Shown: in pieces, positions 1 through 6,519 of the stretch
Numbering within the stretch: position 1 is the stretch's first letter
How the letters are laid out: each line of letters begins with the position of its first letter
Source: ASMP01 sp041484115
GTDB lineage: Archaea > Nanobdellota > Nanobdellia > Pacearchaeales > GW2011-AR1
Direction: 5' to 3'
Length of the DNA: 7,837 nt
Assembly: GCA_041484115.1 (NCBI GenBank)
Contig: JBGPHA010000024.1
Coordinates: 1 to 7,837 of the forward strand
The notes under the pieces: model-generated
Database searches by the model: none
What the model was told of the DNA's origin: nothing
Seen by the model: the letters and a program-made list of their open reading frames with translations, nothing else
Program-made: the position numbers and the translations under genes

Positions 1-15
1 AAAGTAAATTAAAAA

Positions 16-513
16 TTAAAAAGTAAATGAATTTGTCTGTGAACAAAGCTGAGTGACTCCTGAAGCATCTCTAAAGTATGCTGTGAACTCTATTTTATTA
101 GTTCCTGCAGCTCCTGGAGCTGTAAGGTTTGGGAAAAATCCAGATACCTGGCCTCCAGTTACTATTGTTTTTGTTAATGTGCCTAATGGACTAAGTTCAC
201 CGAAAGCTGCGAAATCTCCAACTCCACTGTTATTTATTGGGCTAAAGATATTGAGCTTTACTCCAACATTACCTTCACTATCAGAGCCTCTTTTCAATGT
301 AACCTGAAATGTCGAAAGATTTCCGGTAGGAAGAACAGTGACAGCACTCAATGCAACACTAACACATTTCTGGCTGAGATCAATCTGGTTACTTCCACCT
401 TGAACTACATTTCTTATTACAACCCATATAATTCCTACAGAGACCAAAGTCAAGAGGATTATTAATAAGGTAGCAATGATGGTTGACAAACCTCTTTTAT
501 TTTTTCTTTTCAT
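16..513 (-). CDS. Type IV pilin-like protein with class III signal peptide
   Basis: Seen: starting at the Met at 513 the protein has 165 residues. A basic leader (MKRKNKRG) is followed by LSTIIATLLIILL and a hydrophobic stretch of about 27 residues (9-35). That is the layout of archaeal class III signal peptides, which the FlaK/PibD-type prepilin peptidase cuts after the Gly, here between G8 and L9. The mature head would be LSTII..., a helix that packs in the pilus core. The C-terminal body is Gly/Ser/Thr/Asn-rich and beta-prone, with two cysteines (C50, C157) that could form a disulfide and three N-x-S/T sequons (N65, N94, N129). Start choice: an ATG at 528 is also in frame, but AAAGGAGG lies four bases before the 513 ATG. 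The gene is downstream of gltX on the same strand but has its own TATA-like box. Inference: surface pilus or adhesin subunit. It lacks archaellin-like sequence, so I call it a pilin, not an archaellin. Confidence 0.85.
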   Translation of the reverse strand: MKRKNKRGLSTIIATLLIILLTLVSVGIIWVVIRNVVQGGSNQIDLSQKCVSVALSAVTVLPTGNLSTFQVTLKRGSDSEGNVGVKLNIFSPINNSGVGDFAAFGELSPLGTLTKTIVTGGQVSGFFPNLTAPGAAGTNKIEFTAYFRDASGVTQLCSQTNSFTF

Positions 514-517
514 ATTG

Positions 518-525
518 CCTCCTTT
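518..525 (-). promoter_or_regulatory. Strong Shine-Dalgarno deciding the pilin start
   Basis: On the minus strand the sequence is ATGAAAGGAGGCAATATG. AAAGGAGG ends four bases before the ATG at 513 and lies inside the short in-frame extension that begins at 528. This favours 513 as the translation start. It is the only strong Shine-Dalgarno match I found ahead of a gene in the window. Confidence 0.75.
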
Positions 526-550
526 CATATACTTATATAATAAATTCTCC

Positions 551-560
551 TTTAAAAATG
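551..560 (-). promoter_or_regulatory. TATA-like promoter element for the pilin gene
   Basis: Minus-strand CATTTTTAAA, preceded by A-rich ACAAAAA as a possible BRE. Its centre is about 27 bases before 528, which would put transcription start near 528 and give a leader of about 15 bases carrying the Shine-Dalgarno. A second candidate, TTATATAAG at 532-540, would start transcription too close to the 513 codon to leave a useful leader. Confidence 0.5.
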
Positions 561-586
561 TTTTTGTCCTCTAGACTTTGCTTAAT

Positions 587-593
587 AAAAAAA
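587..593 (-). terminator. T-run terminator after gltX
   Basis: Seven consecutive Ts on the minus strand begin one base after the gltX stop codon (TGA at 595-597). Archaeal RNA polymerase commonly terminates at oligo-T runs without a hairpin. This would separate gltX transcription from the pilin, which has its own promoter just downstream. Confidence 0.5.
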
Positions 594-594
594 T

Positions 595-1806
<1,212 letters not shown>

Positions 1807-1824
1807 TGAATAAAAAAGAAATCG

Positions 1825-1836
1825 TTATTAATAAAT
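1825..1836 (-). promoter_or_regulatory. TATA-like box for gltX
   Basis: Minus-strand ATTTATTAATAA, centred about 25 bases before the gltX ATG at 1806, in the 39-base gap after the coiled-coil gene. No Shine-Dalgarno is present, consistent with a leaderless transcript. Read-through from the upstream gene is also possible. Confidence 0.45.
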
Positions 1837-1845
1837 CTTAATATT

Positions 1846-2172
1846 TTAAAATCTCTTTACGTCATTTTTTCTTTCAAGAACTTCAAGTCTCTGTTGCATG
1901 TGATAAATCTGGTTTGAAAGATCTTCTACTTTTTCTGTCATCTCTATTATCCTTTTTGCTAATCTTTTCTTCTTCTCTTCTCCTGAAGAAAGATCTAATG
2001 TTTCTTCTGAAGAGTTTGCTGCTCCAGGAGAATCAAAAAAAGAGAAAGGGCCTGTTTCGGAAGAAGAATTTTTCTGCAAAGATCTTGCCTTCGCAGCTTT
2101 TTCTACCTGTCTTTTATAATTCTCAGTAAGATCCAAAACTTTACCCTTTTTTCCAAAACCAAATAACCCCAT
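1846..2172 (-). CDS. Small coiled-coil protein, unrecognised
   Basis: I do not recognise a named family. The 108 residues fall into three parts. The N-terminus MGLFGFGKKGKVLDLTE is short, hydrophobic then basic, and could be an amphipathic membrane- or partner-binding tip. A Ser/Glu-rich linker follows (about 34-65), probably disordered. The C-terminal helix (about 66-103) is heptad-like and highly charged (RIIEMTEKVEDLSNQIYHMQQRLEVLERK), a likely coiled coil for dimerisation. There is no signal peptide or membrane span. The gene is divergent from the large helical protein and lies 39 bases upstream of gltX on the same strand. The start at 2172 is supported by a TATA-like box 25 bases upstream. 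The hydrophobic tip plus 'VLDLTE' faintly recalls membrane-targeted adaptor proteins such as SepF, but no SepF fold is visible, so I do not assign it. Confidence 0.75.
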   Translation of the reverse strand: MGLFGFGKKGKVLDLTENYKRQVEKAAKARSLQKNSSSETGPFSFFDSPGAANSSEETLDLSSGEEKKKRLAKRIIEMTEKVEDLSNQIYHMQQRLEVLERKNDVKRF

Positions 2173-2192
2173 AAAAAGTGAAAGAACCCTTT

Positions 2193-2202
2193 ATTTTTAA
2201 AT
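2193..2202 (-). promoter_or_regulatory. TATA-like box for the coiled-coil gene
   Basis: Minus-strand ATTTAAAAAT, centred about 25 bases before the start codon at 2172, with AACTAA upstream as a possible BRE. It overlaps the left arm of an inverted repeat in this divergent region. Confidence 0.5.
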
Positions 2203-2222
2203 TTAGTTATTGTTAATTTAAA
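2196..2222. repeat. Inverted repeat in the divergent promoter region
   Basis: TTTAAATT (2196-2203) and AATTTAAA (2215-2222) are perfect 8-base inverted arms separated by 11 bases. The left arm overlaps the TATA box of the minus-strand gene. It could be an operator for a dimeric regulator, but AT-only arms arise easily by chance at this base composition. Confidence 0.3.
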
Positions 2223-2244
2223 CTGTCTCATATAGATTAGGAAT

Positions 2245-2254
2245 ATTTTTTAAA
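2245..2254 (+). promoter_or_regulatory. TATA-like box for the 482-residue protein gene
   Basis: ATTTTTTAAA, centred 27 bases before the ATG at 2277, preceded by purine-rich TTAGGAAT as a possible BRE. The spacing implies that transcription starts at or next to the start codon. The box resembles the one before the TIM-barrel gene at 4613. Confidence 0.55.
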
Positions 2255-2276
2255 CAAACAAATCTTTATTTTAGGA

Positions 2277-3725
2277 ATGGTTGCAACGATAGCTCAGATT
2301 ATAGGGAAGATAAACCCTAAAAAATATGCAGAAAATGGAAAAGAACTCTTAAAGAAATACAAATATCCCGCATTCATTCCTACTGAGGAAATAAAGGAGA
2401 AGCCTTTAACAAAACATGGACTTGTCTATGATTCTTCTTCGGAAACACTTGAGCCAATTTATTTCTTCATTCTTGATTTGATGAATGATTTCAGATTTAA
2501 CACAGAAAAATTAATAGATAATTTTACATCTTCTCCAGGCTCAGGCCATTTTGCAGAGTTAGGGCAAAGAGCCTCAATAATGCAACAGCAGGGAACAAAA
2601 ATCCTTGGAGATATTAACACTGTTTTGAGAAGTATCCTTAATCTTGTATATGACCTTAAAGAATTCAGAATTAGACTTAACTATTATGAAGATTTAAAAA
2701 CAGATAAAAAAGAGGCAGCGATTCTGGCCCTTAAACAAATATTCATAGATAAAGTTGACATAACTAAAGGAAATTCCAGCATCAAAGCAATGGCTATAGG
2801 ACAGGCTGGATATCAGACTCTTATTGATGCTTTTCTTTTTTCCAAAGATCTAAAGGACGTTGATAAGCTGGATTTAAACGACCGTGTTAAAAGAATTCTC
2901 AAACCTAGAGTTCTTGAATTTGGAGATTGGTTAGAACATTCTGAAAAAGAATTAAGGAAAAGATATGAATTAGAGAAAGCGTATCTACAAAGCCAGGTAA
3001 ACTCCATGAAGCTTTATGCCAGATGGGCAAAACCTTATCTCAAGGCGGCACAGCAATTAGAGATGAAAGAAGTTGGCCGCGAACCTGCACTTGTCAAAGC
3101 ATTTAACACAATTCTTTTAGAGTTAATTCTCTTTGGAAAACAAAAAATAAATCCAAAAGAAGAAGCTCTTTCAGGAGTTCTTCCGAAGGAATTTGAAAGG
3201 ATGAAAATTAAGAGAGATTATTATTTTTGTACTTTAATTGAATTTAAATTCCGTGGCATTCCTCAGAGAATAGCCCAACAGTCACATTACGCTTTCGGTG
3301 GAAAAGCAGAGGTTTCTTTCAAGGCATATGTATTAAATTCAGAAGAACTGGAAAAGTTTGAAGAAGAACTTCAGGCTTCTGATGTTCAGGATTTTCTTAA
3401 GTTGATTGAAGGTGCTACAGGAGAAAGCTTAGAAAAAATCCAGGATGAGATAAATTTTTTCCTAGAGGAAAAAGAGGAAGATGAAAAAAATGAAAATAGA
3501 GACACTTCAAATCCTTTCGTAGCATTAATTGGAGGTTATAATAAGCCTAGTCCTGAAAAAAATCCTGAAGAAAAAACCAAAAAAAAGGAAAACTGGTGGC
3601 CTGCAAAAGAATCTTTTATAGAAGAAGCACATCTAAGGCCTCTAGCAGAAGAAAAAGCTAAGGAAACAACTTTCAGAATTTTTGATGTCTATAAGAAAGC
3701 CCATGGAATGCCCTCTTATTCTTAA
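2277..3725 (+). CDS. Large helical cytoplasmic protein, unrecognised
   Basis: I do not recognise the family. The 482 residues show no signal peptide or membrane span. Residues 1-60 hold a short helix and a Lys/Pro-rich segment (AFIPTEEIKEKPL). Residues about 60-290 look almost entirely alpha-helical, with long charged amphipathic stretches (for example 215-265, EHSEKELRKRYELEKAYLQ). Residues 300-350 look beta-containing (YYFCTLIEFKFRG; AEVSFKAYVL). Residues 355-400 are a Glu-rich helix. Residues 400-445 form a low-complexity Lys/Glu/Asn/Pro linker, and the tail ends FDVYKKAHGMPSYS. No nucleotide-binding or catalytic motif stands out, so a structural or scaffold role is plausible. The leaderless start at 2277 is supported by the TATA spacing. 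It is divergent from the coiled-coil gene and converges, 21 bases apart, on the small membrane-protein gene. A disordered protein and a TIM-barrel protein follow on the same strand. Confidence 0.85.
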   Translation: MVATIAQIIGKINPKKYAENGKELLKKYKYPAFIPTEEIKEKPLTKHGLVYDSSSETLEPIYFFILDLMNDFRFNTEKLIDNFTSSPGSGHFAELGQRASIMQQQGTKILGDINTVLRSILNLVYDLKEFRIRLNYYEDLKTDKKEAAILALKQIFIDKVDITKGNSSIKAMAIGQAGYQTLIDAFLFSKDLKDVDKLDLNDRVKRILKPRVLEFGDWLEHSEKELRKRYELEKAYLQSQVNSMKLYARWAKPYLKAAQQLEMKEVGREPALVKAFNTILLELILFGKQKINPKEEALSGVLPKEFERMKIKRDYYFCTLIEFKFRGIPQRIAQQSHYAFGGKAEVSFKAYVLNSEELEKFEEELQASDVQDFLKLIEGATGESLEKIQDEINFFLEEKEEDEKNENRDTSNPFVALIGGYNKPSPEKNPEEKTKKKENWWPAKESFIEEAHLRPLAEEKAKETTFRIFDVYKKAHGMPSYS

Positions 3726-3730
3726 TTCTT

Positions 3731-3758
3731 GATTACTCTTTTCAGATTACTCTTTTTG
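3731..3758 (+). repeat. Tandem 14-base duplication at convergent gene ends
   Basis: GATTACTCTTTTCA (3731-3744) is followed directly by GATTACTCTTTTTG (3745-3758): the first 12 bases are identical at a period of 14. The second copy contains the stop codon (3747-3749) of the minus-strand membrane protein. The T-rich ends of both copies, which follow the 482-residue gene stop, could act as a double oligo-T terminator on the plus strand. Confidence 0.55.
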
Positions 3759-3941
3759 TGATTCCTTAGCTTCCAAGAAAAAAAGAGCCAGTCCACAAAC
3801 AAATAAAATGATGCCGAAAAGAGAAACCAGATTTAAACCAGGCTGGTTAGAAATTATATTTCCTGTTATGCTAGGAATTGAATCCAAAATAGCTATTGTT
3901 CCCAAGATGATTGAAATCGTGCCGATTATCTGTCTTTTCAT
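3747..3941 (-). CDS. Small two-helix membrane protein
   Basis: The 64 residues contain two hydrophobic segments, about 5-20 (IIGTISIILGTIAILD) and about 37-57 (LNLVSLFGIILFVCGLALFFL). A short polar loop with Asn/Pro separates them, and the tail is charged (EAKESQKE). By the positive-inside rule the MKRQ start is probably cytoplasmic, giving a hairpin with both ends inside. No family is recognised. It is accepted as real because the hydrophobic pattern is orderly, it does not overlap a convincing gene, and a TATA box lies 26 bases before its ATG. It converges on the 482-residue protein gene and is divergent from the disordered-protein gene, sharing that promoter. Confidence 0.65.
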   Translation of the reverse strand: MKRQIIGTISIILGTIAILDSIPSITGNIISNQPGLNLVSLFGIILFVCGLALFFLEAKESQKE

Positions 3942-3960
3942 GTTTTAACATAGAAAAGGT

Positions 3961-3974
3961 AATTTTTATATATT
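3961..3974. promoter_or_regulatory. Shared bidirectional TATA box
   Basis: TTTTTATATA on the plus strand (3963-3972) reads TATATAAAAA on the minus strand. Its centre is about 26-27 bases before the plus-strand ATG at 3994 and about 26 bases before the minus-strand ATG at 3941. Purine-rich stretches lie on both outer sides: AGAAAAGGTAA for the plus direction and AAGAGAAA for the minus direction. Both fit BRE elements. Both transcripts would be leaderless. Confidence 0.6.
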
Positions 3975-3993
3975 TCTCTTGCTTAGGATACAA

Positions 3994-4578
3994 ATGAAGA
4001 GAAAAGCCAAAGAAGAGCCTGAAAAAGAGATTGAACAAAAGGAAGAAATAGAAGAAAATAACACAGAAAATACAGAAGAGGAAGAATCTGAACTAGAAGA
4101 GGATGTTGATGATTCAAATTTAAATCTTCAGAATCTTGAATTTCATCAGTTTATGCAACTTTCTGAGAAAACAGAAAAAGGCAGGCCTGCTCTTGAAAGG
4201 ATTGCTGAAAACCAGCCAAGACCTATTTTCGTTGGAGGAACTTCTAGGGAAACAGAAACTGGTAGTACAGATTCTAAAGGTGAATTTAAATATGTAGCAG
4301 GAACTGAAGAAAATACAGGACCAAAATATTTTGGAGAACCAGGAATAGAAAACCCTTCTGAACGCATTGATTTAACGAGGGCTAGAAGAGCAGACAGTTT
4401 CGAGGAGGAAATCAACCAAGAAAGATTTTTTAGACAGTCAGGACCGAGAATAGAATCCCAAAATCAGGGATTTGAAAGAGCTGAAAGATTTGATATTGAA
4501 AAAGCAGGAAGAAGAAATTCATTCGAAAGGCCAGAAGAAAAGTATGAAAAATATAGGCAAAAATTTCCGAAAAAATGA
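3994..4578 (+). CDS. Acidic, probably disordered protein with an internal repeat
   Basis: Not a recognised family. From the ATG at 3994 the protein has 194 residues. An in-frame TTG at 3979 is rejected because it would lie only about 12 bases from the TATA box. Residues 4-40 are almost entirely Glu, Lys and Asp. Residues 42-56 (NLNLQNLEFHQFMQL) form the only hydrophobic, helix-prone patch and may bind a partner. The rest is polar and Arg/Glu-rich. A motif occurs twice: SERIDLTRA-RRADSFEEE (122-139) and AERFDIEKAGRRN-SFERPE (163-181), each preceded by a P/G-x-IE segment. The tail is basic (KYRQKFPKK). No signal peptide or membrane span. The gene lies between the helical protein and the TIM-barrel protein, in the same direction as both, which suggests an adaptor or linker role; this is inference only. 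Confidence 0.75.
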   Translation: MKRKAKEEPEKEIEQKEEIEENNTENTEEEESELEEDVDDSNLNLQNLEFHQFMQLSEKTEKGRPALERIAENQPRPIFVGGTSRETETGSTDSKGEFKYVAGTEENTGPKYFGEPGIENPSERIDLTRARRADSFEEEINQERFFRQSGPRIESQNQGFERAERFDIEKAGRRNSFERPEEKYEKYRQKFPKK

Positions 4579-4612
4579 TTTGTTCCTCTAAGGAATATAG
4601 GGCAATTAGAAA

Positions 4613-4623
4613 CATTTTTTAAA
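4613..4623 (+). promoter_or_regulatory. TATA-like box for the TIM-barrel gene
   Basis: CATTTTTTAAA, centred about 26 bases before the ATG at 4644, with AATTAGAAA upstream as a possible BRE. It closely matches the boxes at 2245 and 551 (minus). The gene is therefore probably transcribed on its own as a leaderless mRNA, even though it follows the disordered-protein gene by only 65 bases. Confidence 0.55.
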
Positions 4624-4643
4624 GACGTATACTTATTAAAATC

Positions 4644-6446
4644 ATGGCAGAAGAAAAAAGAGGATATAGAATCTCAGATATTTATCAGGGGGGCTATTCG
4701 AGTCTTGTTCCCTCTTATAATGATTATATCACTGCTGGAAGCCTTGGAATGACTACTGATCCAAGAACAGCAAATATTCTTCAGGAAGTCTCTACAAAAC
4801 TTTCTTCAGGGGTTAAACAGATAGAAGTAGAAGGGGTTTCTCCTGAAATTTTTGATTCAATTCCAAATCAGCAACTGAAAGAAGTTCATAGGCTTTCGAA
4901 GCTGACAGGTGTTGATATTTCTCTGCATGCTCCTGTAATAGATGTCTCAGGCATTGATCCAAGGAATGGTTTTAGCGAGTCAGATAGGGAAGCATCTGAA
5001 AGAAGAATTGCCCAGACTCTTTTGCGAAGTCATGAACTGAATCCAGATGGAAATATTCCTGTAAATTTCCATACTGCAAATATGGGAGGAAGTCAATTCC
5101 TTCCGCCTTCTCAGAGGGAAAAAGAAAAAAGTGAATACAAACAATTGATAGCAATTAATAGAGAAACAGGAAGAATGACCCCTTTGGAAAAAGAAAGAGA
5201 ATTTCATCCTGGAGGAGAGATAAGAGAAGTAGTAAAAAAGCCAGAAAACAGATTAGAGGCGCTTAATTCTGCAGAATGGAGAAATTCATTGTTTCAGGTA
5301 GAAGTAAATAGAGAACATGCTGAAAGAATTATGAAAGATACTCATCCAATAATAATTGCAAGATTTGCAGCTCTTAGAACAGGGAATATTAACCCGAATG
5401 AAATTTCTAAAGAAGAAAGAGCTGAAATGAATAAACTGAATTCTGCTTGGGAATTTGTAGAGCAGGCAAAAATTTCTGCTGATTCTCTTTTTAGCAAAGC
5501 CTATGATTTTGCAAAAAAAGATGATGATATGGAAAAAATGAAAGAGCTAGAAAATTTTTCTAGAGAGTATGGAGAAATGGTTGGTTTAGATGGAAATAAA
5601 ATAAAAGACCCAGAAAAATATCTCAATCCAAAAATTCATGCAGACGTTTTACAGCGCTTAATAGAAGTTTTAGAAAAAAATCCTCCAAAAACATGGGTTC
5701 CTCTGGAAGATTTTGCAATAGAAAAGTCAGCAGAAAGTTTTGGTAAAGCGGCATGGCAGACATACAAAGAGCTCAAAGGAAAAAATGTCCCAATTTTAAC
5801 TATAGAAAATCCTCCTGCGGGTTTTGCATTAAGCACAGGAAAAGATGTTAGAAGAGTAGTTGATGAATCAAGAAAGCAGTTCGTGAAAAAAGCTGTAAGT
5901 GAGGGATTTTCAGAAAAAGAAGCTAATAAAGAGGCTGAAAAACTGATAGGAGCTACTTGGGATGTTGGCCACATAAACATGCTCAGGAAATTTGGATATA
6001 GTGAGAAAGAGGTAATAGAAGAAGCAAAACATGTTGCTCCAATTCTGAAACATATTCATCTCTCTGATAACTTCGGCTTTGAGCATACAGAGCTTCCTAT
6101 GGGAATGGGAAATGTTCCTCTAAAGGAAATAATGGAGAAGCTTGGACAAAAGGGGTATGATGCAAGAAAAATCATAGAGGCTGGACACTGGTGGCAACAT
6201 TTCAGAACTCCGCCATTCCAGGAAACTCTCGAAGCTGTAGGCTCTCCGATTTATGAGATGGAAATGGCTCCTTACTGGTCTCAGGCTCCAGGTCTTTATC
6301 AGGGATATTTCGGAGGCTATGGACAGATGCTTCCTCAGATAAATTATGAAACTTTTGGAGCTGGGTTTTCAAGACTTCCTGCAGAACTTGGAGGGCAGGT
6401 TCAGGGTGCCCAGGGAAATAGAATGTCTGGCCGTCCCATGGAATAA
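4644..6446 (+). CDS. Endonuclease IV/xylose-isomerase-like TIM-barrel protein with a large insertion
   Basis: The 600 residues carry the metal-site pattern of the AP endonuclease 2/xylose-isomerase-like barrel family: ISLHAP (H95), NFHTA (H143), LTIENPPAG (E388), TWDVGH (D440, H443), HIHLSD (H472, D475), FEHTE (H481) followed by MGMGNVPL, and IIEAG (E512). In E. coli endonuclease IV the equivalent His and Glu after strands 3-4 are about 36 residues apart; here they are 245 apart. So about 200 extra, mostly helical and charged residues (about 150-370) interrupt the barrel. The tail (about 540-600) is rich in Gly, Gln, Tyr and Pro. The N-terminus (about 35-95) matches the start of the barrel. 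No signal peptide. Known for the family: divalent-metal enzymes acting on abasic DNA or on sugars and cyclitols. The substrate here cannot be read from sequence, and I give no gene symbol because it is not a standard nfo. The ATG is supported by a TATA box 26 bases upstream. Confidence 0.85.
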   Translation: MAEEKRGYRISDIYQGGYSSLVPSYNDYITAGSLGMTTDPRTANILQEVSTKLSSGVKQIEVEGVSPEIFDSIPNQQLKEVHRLSKLTGVDISLHAPVIDVSGIDPRNGFSESDREASERRIAQTLLRSHELNPDGNIPVNFHTANMGGSQFLPPSQREKEKSEYKQLIAINRETGRMTPLEKEREFHPGGEIREVVKKPENRLEALNSAEWRNSLFQVEVNREHAERIMKDTHPIIIARFAALRTGNINPNEISKEERAEMNKLNSAWEFVEQAKISADSLFSKAYDFAKKDDDMEKMKELENFSREYGEMVGLDGNKIKDPEKYLNPKIHADVLQRLIEVLEKNPPKTWVPLEDFAIEKSAESFGKAAWQTYKELKGKNVPILTIENPPAGFALSTGKDVRRVVDESRKQFVKKAVSEGFSEKEANKEAEKLIGATWDVGHINMLRKFGYSEKEVIEEAKHVAPILKHIHLSDNFGFEHTELPMGMGNVPLKEIMEKLGQKGYDARKIIEAGHWWQHFRTPPFQETLEAVGSPIYEMEMAPYWSQAPGLYQGYFGGYGQMLPQINYETFGAGFSRLPAELGGQVQGAQGNRMSGRPME

Positions 6447-6477
6447 ATTAATTCAGTAAATTTAAAAACTATATTCA

Positions 6478-6491
6478 ATAATATATATTAA
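6478..6491 (+). promoter_or_regulatory. Possible TATA region for the nucleotidyltransferase
   Basis: AATATATATTAAAG, centred about 27 bases before 6512 and 35 before 6520. A second AT-rich box (AATTTAAAAA, 6459-6468) lies further upstream and would leave room for a leader carrying AGAGAGG at 6502-6508, a weak Shine-Dalgarno. I cannot choose between them. Confidence 0.35.
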
Positions 6492-6519
6492 AGAATATAA
6501 AAGAGAGGCTAATGAAATA

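Noticed and set aside
1..28. Direct repeat AAAGTAAAT (1-9 and 20-28)
   Set aside because: It is a short repeat in A-rich DNA at the pilin 3' end, with no sign of an array or attachment site.
53..307. Plus-strand open frame across the pilin gene
   Set aside because: It is the antisense shadow of the pilin, which has a signal peptide, a ribosome-binding site and a promoter.
3979..3993. TTG start giving five extra residues on the disordered protein
   Set aside because: It lies too close to the TATA box to be transcribed from it, and the ATG at 3994 has ideal leaderless spacing.
4146..4415. Minus-strand open frame inside the disordered-protein gene
   Set aside because: It is antisense to a gene with a better promoter and protein-like layout, has no start signal, and its product is a mirror of the Glu/Lys/Arg-rich sense codons.
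4583..4595. Small hairpin TTCCT-CTA-AGGAA after the disordered-protein gene
   Set aside because: The stem is only five base pairs and no T-run follows directly, so a terminator call is not supported.
5636..5980. Minus-strand 114-codon open frame inside the TIM-barrel gene
   Set aside because: It overlaps conserved motifs on the sense strand, and no promoter or family resemblance is visible.
4644..6446. Naming the TIM-barrel gene nfo (endonuclease IV)
   Set aside because: The metal-site pattern is shared by sugar isomerases and epimerases, the motifs are not the classic Nfo signatures, and the large insertion and tail are absent from Nfo.
6471..6498. Inverted arms ATATTC/GAATAT before the nucleotidyltransferase
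   Set aside because: Six-base AT-rich arms with a 16-base spacer are expected by chance in this composition.
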